Assembly (NCBI RefSeq): GCF_000719955.1
Contig: NZ_JOII01000002.1
Location: forward strand, 248,001-312,000
DNA length: 64,000 nucleotides
Reading direction: 5' to 3'
Source of the DNA: Streptomyces albidoflavus
GTDB taxonomy: Bacteria > Actinomycetota > Actinomycetes > Streptomycetales > Streptomycetaceae
Position 1 is the first letter of the stretch. Every line of letters begins with the position of its first letter. The notes below the pieces were generated by a model, which saw only the letters and a program-made list of their open reading frames with translations, was not told where the DNA came from and searched no databases. Position numbers and translations under genes: made by a program. Below are positions 32,008 through 40,346 of this stretch, one piece after another.

Positions 32008-32541
32008 TCACTCCCCGGCGACGGCCTTCGCGTGGGCCTCGGCGAGGGCGCGGTAGCCGTCGGCGTTGAAGCGGATGCCCTCGCGCTCCTCCTCGGTCAG
32101 CTCGCGGCGGACCTTGGCGGGCACCCCGGCGACCAGCGAACCGGGCGGCACCCGCATCCCCTGCGGGACGAGGGCCTGGGCGGCGATGAGCGAACCGGCG
32201 CCGATGTGGGCGCCGTTGAGCACGGTGGCGCCCATGCCGACGAGGACGTCGTCCTCGATGACGCAGCCGTGCAGCACGGCGTTGTGGCCGACGGAGACGC
32301 CGGTGCCGATGGTGACGGTGAAGCCGGGGTCGACGTGGACGGTGGCGTTGTCCTGGATGTTGCTGCCGGCGCCGAGCCGGACGGGCCCGCAGTCGGCGCG
32401 CAGCACGGCGTTGTACCAGAGGCTGGAGCCCTCGGCCATGACGACGTCCCCGATCACCACGGAGCCCGGTGCCGTGAAGGCCCCCGGGTCGATCTCCGGT
32501 TCCTTGCCGCCGATCGCGAGGACCGTGGTGCCGTCCGCCAT
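32008..32541 (-). CDS. Gamma-class carbonic anhydrase-like protein
   Basis: A 177-residue gamma-carbonic-anhydrase family protein (PaaY/YrdA type): left-handed beta-helix with 'VVIGDVVMAEGSSLWYNAVL', 'RLGAGSNIQDNATVHVDPG', 'IGTGVSVGHNAVLHGC' and 'VLVGMGATVLNGAHIGAGS'. The three zinc histidines expected for the family are visible: one in 'ATVHVDPG' and two in 'GHNAVLHGC'. It may hydrate carbon dioxide or act as a thioesterase-like helper; many homologues lack measured activity. ATG at 32541. It lies just after the DedA gene in the same direction, 67 bases from its stop. Confidence 0.88.
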   Translation of the reverse strand: MADGTTVLAIGGKEPEIDPGAFTAPGSVVIGDVVMAEGSSLWYNAVLRADCGPVRLGAGSNIQDNATVHVDPGFTVTIGTGVSVGHNAVLHGCVIEDDVLVGMGATVLNGAHIGAGSLIAAQALVPQGMRVPPGSLVAGVPAKVRRELTEEEREGIRFNADGYRALAEAHAKAVAGE

Positions 32542-32608
32542 GCCGACTCCTTCACTCCGTACGCCGTGACGCGTCCCGCGCCGGGAGCACCGTACGCGAC
32601 GGCCCGGG

Positions 32609-33250
32609 TCACTCCGTGGCCAGGGCCGGGGAGTCGGGCAGGGCGGCGGACGCCTTCTGCGCGCGGCGCCGGAGGACGAGGGTGGTGGTGACGCCGACGA
32701 CCACGGCGAGGACCAGGCCCAGCCAGGAGAACCGCTTGAGCCACGCCTCGGCGACGATCCCCAGCGAGTAGATGACGGCGGTGGTCCCGCCCGCCCAGAC
32801 GATGCCGCCGGTGATGTTGGCGATCAGGAACTTCCAGTACGGCATGCGCAGGACGCCGGCGAGGGGGCCCGCGAAGATCCGCAGCAGGGCGACGAAGCGG
32901 CCGAAGAAGACGGCCCACATGCCCCACTTCTGGAAGGAGCGTTCGGCCAGGGCGATGTTGGCCTCGCCGAAGTGGCGCGGGAACCTGCGGCCGAGCCGGG
33001 CCAGCAGCGGGCGGCCGCCCTTGCGGCCGATGGCGTACCCGATGGAGTCGCCGATGATCGCGCCGGCAGAGGCGCAGGCGCCCAGGACGTAGGGGTTGAT
33101 GTCGCCGTGCTGGGAGGCGAGCAGGGCGGAGGAGACCAGGACGATCTCGCCGGGCAGCGGGATGCCGAGGCTCTCCAGGCCGATGACCACGCCGACCAGG
33201 GCGTAGACGCTGACGGCCGGGACAGTCTCCAGCCACTCCTGCACGTGCAC
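32609..33250 (-). CDS. DedA-family membrane protein
   Basis: A 213-residue DedA (SNARE-associated/VTT domain) protein with four to five membrane spans. Family motifs: 'GLESLGIPLPGEIVLVSSA', 'AGAIIGDSIGYAIGRKGGRP' and 'FFGRFVALLRIFAGPLAGV'. DedA proteins are thought to flip phospholipids or undecaprenyl phosphate and affect membrane potential and antibiotic tolerance. Start: GTG at 33250, with GGGAGGA 7 bases upstream on the minus strand; longer starts at 33268 and 33295 lack this. The related TVP38 protein at 43897 and UppP at 46705 also act on lipid carriers but are not in the same operon. Confidence 0.88.
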   Translation of the reverse strand: MHVQEWLETVPAVSVYALVGVVIGLESLGIPLPGEIVLVSSALLASQHGDINPYVLGACASAGAIIGDSIGYAIGRKGGRPLLARLGRRFPRHFGEANIALAERSFQKWGMWAVFFGRFVALLRIFAGPLAGVLRMPYWKFLIANITGGIVWAGGTTAVIYSLGIVAEAWLKRFSWLGLVLAVVVGVTTTLVLRRRAQKASAALPDSPALATE

Positions 33251-33421
33251 AGTCGGTTCCTCCCGCATCGCGCCGGACCCGCGGATTCCGGGCACGGACG
33301 CGCGCAGCCTACTGGACCGCGACGGGGCCGGACGCCTCGGCCGCCGGGACGTCCGGGCCGGTGGGAGGGGTGGGACGGGCTCCCCGGCCCGGCTGCCGGG
33401 GAGTTGGGGACGCCGGGCCGG

Positions 33422-33874
33422 TCAGCTGTTGGGGCGCAGGGTCCAGACCACGGTCATCTCGCCGGTGACGGCGCCGTCCTCGCGGGTGATCTCGACGTGG
33501 ACGGGGAACTCCGGGCGGGTGCCCGCGTCGAGTTCGGCGACCACCTCGGCGGCCGGGCGGCCGAGGACGGCGGTGGCGGTGACCGGGCCGAGGGCCAGCT
33601 TGCGGTAGCGGATGTCGGCGCTGGCGGCGAGCGGCACGGCACGGGTCAGCTGGTCGCCGAAGGCGGCGAGGACGATGGCCCCGCTCGCCGACTCGGCGAG
33701 CGTGAACATGGCTCCGGCGTGCGGGCCGCCGACGTGGTTGTGGTAGGCGGCCTGGTCGGGAAGGTGGGCCACGGCACGCTCGGCGGTGACCTCGCCGAAG
33801 GTGAGGTCGAGGGTCCGCACCATGGGGACCGTGGCGGCGAGCATCTCGCCGATGGACATCTGTTCTGCGCTCAT
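33422..33874 (-). CDS. Hotdog-fold protein (PaaI/DUF4442-like thioesterase)
   Basis: A 150-residue hotdog-fold protein. The central helix and following strand read 'YHNHVGGPHAGAMFTLAESAS' in part (HVGGPHAGAMFTLAE), the family's most conserved block, followed by 'ADIRYRKLALGPVTATAVL' and 'FPVHVEITREDGAVT'. The layout matches DUF4442/PaaI-type acyl-CoA thioesterases; whether it hydrolyses an acyl-CoA here is not visible. The ATG at 33874 gives MSAEQMSIGEM; the frame's earlier ATG at 33892 is less likely. It stands alone between the DedA gene and the divergent Pro/Gln-rich membrane protein. Confidence 0.75.
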   Translation of the reverse strand: MSAEQMSIGEMLAATVPMVRTLDLTFGEVTAERAVAHLPDQAAYHNHVGGPHAGAMFTLAESASGAIVLAAFGDQLTRAVPLAASADIRYRKLALGPVTATAVLGRPAAEVVAELDAGTRPEFPVHVEITREDGAVTGEMTVVWTLRPNS

Positions 33875-33980
33875 GGACCGGATGTTACCCACGAGTAGCG
33901 AGAGTTGGCCATGGTTTCCCGGCGGCGGTCGTGACGGAGTCGGGACAGCACAGGCGTGGCAGCGGCCCTCCCACGGCCTC

Positions 33981-33986
33981 TATGGT
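33981..33986 (+). promoter_or_regulatory. -10 box of a likely leaderless promoter
   Basis: TATGGT ends eight bases before the ATG at 33995, with no Shine-Dalgarno between. Confidence 0.4.
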
Positions 33987-33994
33987 TACTGGCC

Positions 33995-35101
33995 ATGTGG
34001 CCAGGACAGCAGCCGCCCGGGGGCGAGCAGAACCCGCAGGACCAGAACCAGAATCCGAACGCGGGAGGAACTCCGCAGCAGGGTCAGAACCCACCCGTTC
34101 CGGGCGGCACGCCCGCGCCGGGGCCGAACCCGTACCAGCAGCCGGGGTACCAGCAGCCGAACCCCTACCAGCAGCCGGGATACCAGCAGACGCCGTACCC
34201 GCCGCAGCCGGGCCAGCCCGGTCAGCAGGGCCAGTGGGGCGCGCCGACCGTCACCGTCGGCGCCAAGCCGCCCGGGGACGACCGTAAGAAGACCACGATC
34301 GTGGCCATCGTCGCGGCGACCGCGGTCGTGGTGGCGACGGCCGTCACCGGTTTCGTGGTCTTCGGCGGGGACGACGGCAAGAAGGACGAGGCCGACGGCA
34401 AGCCCACCCCGGCCGCCTCCGCCGAGAAGTCGGGTGAGCCGGCCGAGAAGGAGCCGAGCGAGAAGCCCGCCAACCCGCGCGACGGCAGCAACGGCGAGCA
34501 GCCCACCATCGCCGGGTGGACGGCGGTGGTCAATCCGCGCTTCGGCACCGTCTTCGACGTGCCCCAGGGCTGGGAGCTCCGGTCCACCGACACCAGCATC
34601 GGCTTCGAGTGGGAGAACGATGACGGCGAGTGGGACCGCACCACGGTCACCGCCCCCGCCGAGCTGAAGCCCAAGTGGTGCACCGACGACCCGGACAAGG
34701 ACGGCTCCACCAGCGACACCTCGCTGGCGACGGCCGGTACCCGGGGGGAGAACGGCGCCAAGGACGCCGACGAGGCCGCCGAGACCCGCGTCCCGTGGTG
34801 GATCTTCGGCGGCTACACCGAGCCCGACAAGAAGAGCGTCAAGCAGGGGAAGCCCAAGCCCTACACCACCAAGTCCGGGCTCAAGGGCAGCGTCATCACC
34901 GCGCACTCCGAGAACACCCCGCAGAAGGGGAAGTGCGCCAGCGACGGCAAGGCCATCACCTTCGCCTTCCAGAACGGTGCCGGCGACTTCGTCACCTGGA
35001 ACCTCTACGGCGCCAAGGGCGTCAAGGACGAACTCGCCGAGGACACCATCCAGAAGATCCTCAGCACGGTGCGGCTCACCAAGGAGGAGCCGACGGGCTG
35101 A
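33995..35101 (+). CDS. Pro/Gln-rich single-span membrane protein
   Basis: A 368-residue membrane protein. Residues 1-85 are a cytoplasmic tail rich in Pro, Gln, Gly and Tyr with repeats of the form NPYQQPGYQQ; one membrane span is at about 100-122 ('TTIVAIVAATAVVVATAVT'); the outer part begins with a charged Lys/Glu/Pro linker (about 125-170) and continues as a folded domain ('VVNPRFGTVFDVPQGWELR', 'ITFAFQNGAGDFVTWNLYG'). This layout is common in Streptomyces envelope proteins of unknown role. The domain carries two cysteines ('KWCTDD', 'GKCASDG') that could form a disulfide. A terminator follows at 35121-35153. Confidence 0.75.
   Translation: MWPGQQPPGGEQNPQDQNQNPNAGGTPQQGQNPPVPGGTPAPGPNPYQQPGYQQPNPYQQPGYQQTPYPPQPGQPGQQGQWGAPTVTVGAKPPGDDRKKTTIVAIVAATAVVVATAVTGFVVFGGDDGKKDEADGKPTPAASAEKSGEPAEKEPSEKPANPRDGSNGEQPTIAGWTAVVNPRFGTVFDVPQGWELRSTDTSIGFEWENDDGEWDRTTVTAPAELKPKWCTDDPDKDGSTSDTSLATAGTRGENGAKDADEAAETRVPWWIFGGYTEPDKKSVKQGKPKPYTTKSGLKGSVITAHSENTPQKGKCASDGKAITFAFQNGAGDFVTWNLYGAKGVKDELAEDTIQKILSTVRLTKEEPTG
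34124..34189 (+). repeat. 33-bp tandem repeat, two copies, inside a coding region
   Basis: Units at 34124-34156 and 34157-34189 differ at two or three silent positions and encode two copies of the 11-residue PNPYQQPGYQQ unit in the cytoplasmic tail of the Pro/Gln-rich membrane protein. Confidence 0.8.
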
Positions 35102-35120
35102 GCCCCACGCCCTCGGGGCA

Positions 35121-35153
35121 CCCGGGTGGCCGGCACCGGTCCCGCCACCCGGG
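35121..35153 (+). terminator. Hairpin terminator after Pro/Gln-rich membrane protein gene
   Basis: Perfect 10-bp stem CCCGGGTGGC/GCCACCCGGG (35121-35130 with 35144-35153) with a 13-base loop, 20 bases after the stop. Confidence 0.7.
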
Positions 35154-35206
35154 CACGCTCCGATAACCGTTTGGCCACACGGGGGCCCGGCAGGCAGAGT
35201 CGAGCG

Positions 35207-36649
35207 GTGAGCACCGCACCCCCCACCCCGTCGCGCCCCTCGGCGGCGCGTCTGCTGCCCCGGACGCCCGACTGGGCGAGCCGCAACTTCACGCTGCTGA
35301 CCTCGGCGGCCTTCATCACCTCGCTGGGCAGCCACGGCGCGCTGATCGCCGCCGCCTTCGCCGTGCTGGAGCACGGCGGCGACGCGGGCGACGTCGGTCT
35401 GGTGGCCGCCGCCAGGACCGTCCCGCTGATCCTCTTCCTGCTGATCGGCGGCGCGGTCGCGGACCGGCTGCCGCGCCACCGGGTGATGGTCGCCGCCAAC
35501 CTCCTCAACTGCCTCTCCCAGGCCGCCTTCGCCGTGCTGGTCCTGGCGGGCTCGCCGCTCCTGTGGCAGATGATGCTGCTCGCCGCGCTCGGCGGCACCG
35601 GGCAGGCGTTCTTCTCCCCCGCCGCCGAGGGCATGCTGCTGGCCACCGTCGACCGGAAACACGCCTCGAAGGGGTTCGCGGTCTTCCGGCTGACCATGAA
35701 CGGCGCCACCATCGGCGGGGCCGCGCTCGGCGGCGCGATGGTCGCCGTGATCGGCCCCGGCTGGGTGCTCGCGGTGGACGCCGCCGCCTTCGCCGTCTCG
35801 GCCGGGCTGCGGGCCCTGCTCGACCTCAGCGGCATGCCGCGCCGGGCGCAGGGCGGCAGCCTCCTCGCCGACCTGCGGGACGGCTGGCACGAGGCACTGG
35901 CCCGGCCGTGGTTCTGGAGCATCGTCGCCCAGTTCTCCGTGGTGGTCGCCGTGGTCGGCGCCGCCGAGTCGGTCTACGGGCCGCTGGTCGCCCGGGACCA
36001 CCTCGGCGGGCCCGCGCCCTGGGGGTTCGCCCTCGCGGCCTTCGGGGTGGGCACCGTGGTGGGGGCGGTCCTCATGATGCGCTGGCAGCCCAGACGGCTG
36101 CTGCTCGCCGGCACCCTCAGCGTCTTCACCCTCGCCCTGCCCTCGGCGGCGCTCGCCGTCCCCCTCCCGGCGCTCGGCCTGGCAGGGGTGATGTTCGTCA
36201 GCGGCGTGGCCATCGAACTCTTCGGCGTCGCCTGGATCACCACGATGCACCAGGAGATCCCGGAGGAGAAGTTCTCCCGGATGTCCGCCTACGACTGGCT
36301 GGGCTCGATCGGCATGGTCCCGCTGGCCACCGCGCTCGCGGGCCCCGCCGAGTCGGCCTTCGGCCGGAGCAACGCGCTGTGGGGCGGGGCGGTCCTCATC
36401 GTGCTGGTCACCGCCGCCGTGCTCTTCGTCCCGGAGGTACGCACCATGACGCGCCGGCCGCCGGAGGCGGAGGACGCCGGCGGGGAGGGCGAGGCGGTTC
36501 CCGAGGGCGTGCCCGTGGCGGCCGTCGACACCGTCTCCGGTCCCGGGGCCGGCGCGGTCGTGGCCGCCGCCACCTCGGTGCCGGCTCCGGCGGCCGAGCC
36601 CGGCTCAGACGCCGCCGACGCGGAAGGTGCCGCCCGGCGGGACGGGTGA
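35207..36649 (+). CDS. MFS transporter (DHA3-type exporter)
   Basis: A 480-residue major facilitator of the enterobactin/macrolide-exporter (DHA3) branch, with about twelve spans. Marks include the loop 2-3 motif 'GGAVADRLPRHRVMVAAN' at about 84-101 and 'FFSPAAEGMLLATVD' near 136-150. Residues after about 425 form an Ala/Glu/Gly-rich cytoplasmic tail. It likely exports a small hydrophobic compound. GTG at 35207 gives a short N-terminus before helix 1; the frame is open upstream to 35126. The last 45 bases overlap the end of the convergent spermidine-synthase-like gene, so the two transcripts would be complementary there. Confidence 0.88.
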   Translation: MSTAPPTPSRPSAARLLPRTPDWASRNFTLLTSAAFITSLGSHGALIAAAFAVLEHGGDAGDVGLVAAARTVPLILFLLIGGAVADRLPRHRVMVAANLLNCLSQAAFAVLVLAGSPLLWQMMLLAALGGTGQAFFSPAAEGMLLATVDRKHASKGFAVFRLTMNGATIGGAALGGAMVAVIGPGWVLAVDAAAFAVSAGLRALLDLSGMPRRAQGGSLLADLRDGWHEALARPWFWSIVAQFSVVVAVVGAAESVYGPLVARDHLGGPAPWGFALAAFGVGTVVGAVLMMRWQPRRLLLAGTLSVFTLALPSAALAVPLPALGLAGVMFVSGVAIELFGVAWITTMHQEIPEEKFSRMSAYDWLGSIGMVPLATALAGPAESAFGRSNALWGGAVLIVLVTAAVLFVPEVRTMTRRPPEAEDAGGEGEAVPEGVPVAAVDTVSGPGAGAVVAAATSVPAPAAEPGSDAADAEGAARRDG

Positions 36650-37453
36650 GCCCACCGCCTCGTCCTCCGCGACGGGGCGGGCGGAACCGGTGAACCCGCG
36701 GAGCTCGTCCCCCTCGACCACCCGCGCGGGGAAAGGGTCGGCCGCCGTCCTGCGGGCCAGTTCCGCGGTGTCCAGCGGCCGGCCGGAGGCGACCAGGACG
36801 GCGTTGCCGAACCGTCGCCCGCGCAGCACGCCCGGCTCGGCGACCAGCGCCAGGTGGGCGAAGACCGCGCCGAACGTGGCCAGTTGGGAGCGGAGGAAGG
36901 CGAAGGGCGCACCGTCCGCCAGGTTGGCGGCGAACACCCCGCCCGGCCGCAGCAGCCGGGCCACGTCACGGGCACAGCCCAGCGTGGTCAGCTCGGCGGG
37001 CACCCGGGAGCCGCCGAAGACATCGCCGACGACGGCGTCCGCGCTCTCCGCGGGAGCCCCGGCGAGCCACTGCCGGGCGTCGGCCCCGTGCACCGTGATC
37101 CCCGAGGCGTCGCCCCCGTAGGGCAGATGCTCGCGGACCAGGCCGCTCAGCGCCCGGTCGTACTCCACCACCCGCTGGCAGACGCCGGGGCGGACGGCGG
37201 CCATCCGGCGGGGCAGGGTGAGGGCGCCGCCGCCCAGGTGGACGAGGTCGCGGGCGCCGGCCGCCAGCGTGTCGAGGACGTGGGCGATCCGGCACTGGTA
37301 CTCGAACTCCAGGTGCGCGGGGTCGTCGAGGTCCACGTAGGACTGCGGCGCGTCGTCCACCGTCAGCAGCCAGGCGCGGGGGCGGTCGACATCGGGCAGC
37401 AGGCGGGCGGTGCCGCTGTCGACGGCGCGGATCACGGGGAGGGAGTCGGTCAC
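36605..37453 (-). CDS. Spermidine synthase-like methyltransferase-fold protein
   Basis: A 282-residue protein with the spermidine-synthase-like Rossmann fold: 'DLDDPAHLEFEYQCRIAHVL' near 41-60, the nucleotide loop 'LVHLGGGALTLPRRMA' near 70, the acidic strand 'QRVVEYDRALSGLV' near 93 and 'DAVVGDVFGGSRVPAEL' near 138. Actinobacterial homologues are often annotated as fused or orphan spermidine synthases, but the aminopropyl acceptor residues are not all clear, so the reaction is uncertain. ATG at 37453. Tail-to-tail overlap of 45 bases with the MFS exporter. A stem-loop lies upstream (37471-37500), which ends the gene behind it. Confidence 0.8.
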   Translation of the reverse strand: MTDSLPVIRAVDSGTARLLPDVDRPRAWLLTVDDAPQSYVDLDDPAHLEFEYQCRIAHVLDTLAAGARDLVHLGGGALTLPRRMAAVRPGVCQRVVEYDRALSGLVREHLPYGGDASGITVHGADARQWLAGAPAESADAVVGDVFGGSRVPAELTTLGCARDVARLLRPGGVFAANLADGAPFAFLRSQLATFGAVFAHLALVAEPGVLRGRRFGNAVLVASGRPLDTAELARRTAADPFPARVVEGDELRGFTGSARPVAEDEAVGSPVPPGGTFRVGGV

Positions 37454-37470
37454 TGCGGCATTGTGCCCCG

Positions 37471-37500
37471 GAGGGCGGGGCAGGTGTCACTGCCGCCCTC
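37471..37500 (-). terminator. Hairpin terminator after ParB-like nuclease gene
   Basis: GAGGGCGG (37471-37478) pairs with CCGCCCTC (37493-37500), with GCA/TGC extending the stem after a two-base bulge. It lies just downstream of the minus-strand stop at 37508. Confidence 0.55.
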
Positions 37501-37507
37501 GCCCGGC

Positions 37508-38584
37508 TCAGCCGATGCCGTGCGCGTCCTTGTACCGCAGCGCGTAGGCGAGCTTGCCGGGCTTGGCCTCGGCGTAGGGCACGGAGAGCTTGGCGAACTC
37601 CCCCTTGTCGGCCGCCTTTCCGGCGTTCCACTCGGCCAGCGCCCCGAGTTCGCCGGCGGTGAGGCCGTCGGCCACCGTGCTGTTCGCCGGCAGGGCGCTC
37701 TGCGCCCGGGAGATCTTCTCGACCGTGTCGAGGTAGCTGGGCAGGGACTTCGGGTCCCAGTCCGCCAGGTCGGCGGCCCTGCTCTCCCGGACCCAGGTGC
37801 CCCAGAAGAACTCCTGGAAGGGGCGGGTGCCCGGGGTGTAGCCGATGTCCCGGGCGAAGTAGAGCAGGCTGCGGTAGCGGTCGTCCTGGAAACGGGAGAG
37901 TCCGAGGCTCTTGGGGAGGCCGGTGACCGGGACGAGGGTGCCCTCGGGGTCGCGCGGCCAGACCCACCGGTTCGCCTCCATCCGCTTGAAGAACTCCTGC
38001 TGCGTCAAGGTGGCGTAGTTGGCCACGACCCGCAGCCGCACGTGGAGTTCGGGCCCGCCGTCCGGGGTCTCGAAGAAGGAGGTGAGGGTGTGGTGGCCGT
38101 CAGTAAGGTAGAGGCTGCCGCCCGGGCCCACCACCACCGTCTTCATCGCCGCGACGCTCTCCTTGGTCTCGGAGCCGACGGGGAGCTCGCAGGTGAACGA
38201 GGCCGGGTCGTCCAGGCGCGCGCCGGACCCCGCCGAGGCGGCCTCCAGCTGCCCGTTGGCCTCGCACCAGTCGTCGAACTTCTTGTTGACCGCGTCCTTG
38301 CCGAGGGTGTAGCGGCCGAGCTTGTAGTAGACCTCGTCGTAGCCGACCGAGGGCTGGGTCGCCCGCACGTCGCCGATCCGTACGTCGAGCAGGTCGCCCT
38401 CGGCCGCGCACAGGCGGTCGGTGTAGGTGGTGTCGGCCCGGCCGGGCCCGCACAGCCCGGTCCGGTGGCCCGGCCCCCCGGGCGCGGCGCCCCCCTGGCC
38501 GGCCGCCGTCACCGCGACGGTGACGGCGCAGGCGGCGAGAGCAACGGCGCGTCGGAGCAGGCGGGTTCTGGGGTGCTGGCGCAC
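37508..38584 (-). CDS. Exported ParB-like nuclease-domain protein
   Basis: A 358-residue protein with a Sec-type signal peptide (about 1-35, basic 'RTRLLRR' then 'AVALAACAVTVAVTAA'). The mature part begins with a ParB/Srx-like fold: 'LLDVRIGDVRATQPSVGYDE' near 64, and the family's key 'LYLTDGHHTLTSFF' near 158 (DGHH motif). This matches the ParBc_2 group of putative ParB-like nucleases rather than chromosome-partition ParB; no helix-turn-helix is present. A secreted nuclease or phosphotransferase-like enzyme is possible. GTG at 38584 follows GAGGAG by 6 bases. Not in an operon with the divergent-side LysR gene; a terminator follows. Confidence 0.75.
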   Translation of the reverse strand: MRQHPRTRLLRRAVALAACAVTVAVTAAGQGGAAPGGPGHRTGLCGPGRADTTYTDRLCAAEGDLLDVRIGDVRATQPSVGYDEVYYKLGRYTLGKDAVNKKFDDWCEANGQLEAASAGSGARLDDPASFTCELPVGSETKESVAAMKTVVVGPGGSLYLTDGHHTLTSFFETPDGGPELHVRLRVVANYATLTQQEFFKRMEANRWVWPRDPEGTLVPVTGLPKSLGLSRFQDDRYRSLLYFARDIGYTPGTRPFQEFFWGTWVRESRAADLADWDPKSLPSYLDTVEKISRAQSALPANSTVADGLTAGELGALAEWNAGKAADKGEFAKLSVPYAEAKPGKLAYALRYKDAHGIG

Positions 38585-38697
38585 GGTCGGGCTCCTCGGC
38601 CTCGGGAAGGGGGGCGCCCGAGGAAGGCTCGGGGCAGCGCGTGACGCCGGTCCGGCGCGGAGCCGTCGTCCACGCCAACCGTCGGTGAACGGCGTCC

Positions 38698-39618
38698 TCA
38701 CCCCGGTGCGTGCAGGGCCTGCGCAGCAGCCGTGGCGACCGCCTCGGCGACCAGGGCGAGGGCCGGCACGTCCAGCTTCCACTGCTGCCAGTGGAGCGGG
38801 ACGTCGAACGGCCGCTCCGGGGCGAATCCGACGAGGTCGCCCGAGGCAAAGTGGGACAGTGCCTGCTGTTCCGGCAGGAGCCCCCAGCCGAGCCCGGCGA
38901 CCACCGCGTCGCAGAAGCCCTCCGAGGTGGGGACGTGGTGCCGGACGCTGCTCGCACCCCGCGCCCCGCCGGTCAGTTCGCGGACGAAGGCGTCCTGGAG
39001 CTCGTCCCTGCGGTCGAAGACGATCACCGGCGCCTCGGGCAGGCACTCGGCGAGCGGGCCCGCGGAGAGATGGCGCTCCACGAACTCCGGCCGGGCCGAG
39101 GGCAGGTACCGGGCCAGGCCGAGCGGACGCGCCGTGCACCCCGCCACCGGCTCCGCGGAGGAGGTCACCGCCGCCATGACCCGCCCCTCCCGCAACAGGG
39201 TCGCGGTGTACGACTCGTCCTCGCAGTGCAGTTCGAAGCAGACGGGCAACTGCTGCGGCATCCGCGTCAGCGCGGGCAGGAACCAGGTGGCCAGCGAGTC
39301 GGCGTTCACCGCGATGGGCAGCCGGGCCGGCGACCCGTCCTCGGCCACGCCCAGACCGGCGCGCACCTCCCGCTCCAGCGTCGCCAGCTGACGCGCGTAC
39401 CGGACGACCGTCTGCCCGGACTCGGTGGGCCGGGCCGGTTTGGTCCGCATCAGGAGCACCCGCCCGGTGGACTGCTCCAGCGCCTTGATGCGCTGGCTGA
39501 CCGCGGACGGCGTCACGTGCAGCACCTTCGCGGCGGCGTCGAAGGTGCCCTCGTCCACCACGGCGAGCAGGGTACGCACCTGCTCGAACGGCAGGTCGGT
39601 CATGGCCATCCCGCTCAC
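38698..39618 (-). CDS. LysR-family regulator (ArgP/LysG type)
   Basis: A 306-residue LysR regulator of the ArgP/LysG class. Helix-turn-helix at about 12-68 ('VVDEGTFDAAAKVLHVTPS', 'AVSQRIKALEQSTGRVLL') and a two-lobe effector domain from about 95 ('LPIAVNADSLATWFLPAL'). In this class the effector is lysine or arginine (or histidine), and the regulator switches on the divergent basic amino-acid exporter. The exporter gene at 39698 fits exactly. Start may be the ATG at 39618, 39609 or 39603; the shortest still includes the whole helix-turn-helix. The 79 bases between the two starts hold the binding site. Confidence 0.9.
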   Translation of the reverse strand: MSGMAMTDLPFEQVRTLLAVVDEGTFDAAAKVLHVTPSAVSQRIKALEQSTGRVLLMRTKPARPTESGQTVVRYARQLATLEREVRAGLGVAEDGSPARLPIAVNADSLATWFLPALTRMPQQLPVCFELHCEDESYTATLLREGRVMAAVTSSAEPVAGCTARPLGLARYLPSARPEFVERHLSAGPLAECLPEAPVIVFDRRDELQDAFVRELTGGARGASSVRHHVPTSEGFCDAVVAGLGWGLLPEQQALSHFASGDLVGFAPERPFDVPLHWQQWKLDVPALALVAEAVATAAAQALHAPG

Positions 39619-39697
39619 CCTCCACCTTCAGCCTCACTCATGCTACGTAAGAAACTTTAGCTGGACTGATGGCGGACCGATCCTTAGCGTTACTGCC

Positions 39698-40324
39698 ATG
39701 ACCAGCAGCTTCGTCCCCGCGGCCGCCGCCGGATTCGGCACCGGCCTCTCCCTGATCGTCGCGATCGGCGCCCAGAACGCCTTCGTCCTCCGGCAGGGCC
39801 TGCGCCGCCAGGCCGTCCTCGCGGTGGTCGTCATCTGCGCCCTCTCCGACGCCGCGCTGATCGCCCTCGGCGTCGCGGGGCTGGGAGCCGTGGTCACCGC
39901 CTGGCCCGCCGCGCTGACCGTCGTCGGCCTGGCCGGCGGCTGCTTCCTCCTCTGCTACGGCGCGCTGGCCGCCGTCCGCGCGCTGCGCCCCGGCGACGGG
40001 CAGGCCCTGTCCACCCGGGGCACCACCACGGGTTCCGTCCGGGCGGCGGTCCTCACCTGCCTCGCCCTGACCTGGCTCAACCCGCACGTCTACCTGGACA
40101 CCGTGCTGATGCTGGGCTCGATCGCCGCCGACCGGGGCCCGCTGCGCTGGGTCTTCGGGGCCGGGGCGATGCTGGCCAGCCTGGCCTGGTTCGCCGGACT
40201 CGGCTACGGCGCCCGCCTGCTCAGCGGGGTACTGGCCCGCCCGGCCGCCTGGCGCGTCCTCGACTCCCTGGTGGCCGTCACGATGCTCGCCATGGGGGCG
40301 ACGCTGCTGCTGCGTACGGTCTGA
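39698..40324 (+). CDS. LysE/ArgO-family amino-acid exporter
   Basis: A 208-residue LysE/ArgO exporter with five to six spans. The family N-terminus is clear ('GFGTGLSLIVAIGAQNAFVLRQG' in part, AIGAQNAFVLRQGL), as is 'LALTWLNPHVYLDTVLMLG' near 123. It exports lysine, arginine or similar basic amino acids when they accumulate, typically during growth on peptides. Divergent from its LysR-type regulator. A TAGCGT -10-like string lies 7 bases before the ATG at 39698, so the transcript may be leaderless. It ends 22 bases from the convergent MFS gene with no hairpin of note. Confidence 0.92.
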   Translation: MTSSFVPAAAAGFGTGLSLIVAIGAQNAFVLRQGLRRQAVLAVVVICALSDAALIALGVAGLGAVVTAWPAALTVVGLAGGCFLLCYGALAAVRALRPGDGQALSTRGTTTGSVRAAVLTCLALTWLNPHVYLDTVLMLGSIAADRGPLRWVFGAGAMLASLAWFAGLGYGARLLSGVLARPAAWRVLDSLVAVTMLAMGATLLLRTV

Positions 40325-40346
40325 CCTGCGGAACGCGGGCTGCCGC

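Noticed and set aside
37508-39637. One long minus-strand protein joining the ParB-like and upstream region
   Set aside because: The frame is open through the opposite part of the LysR gene, but the family match, signal peptide and ribosome site all start at 38584.
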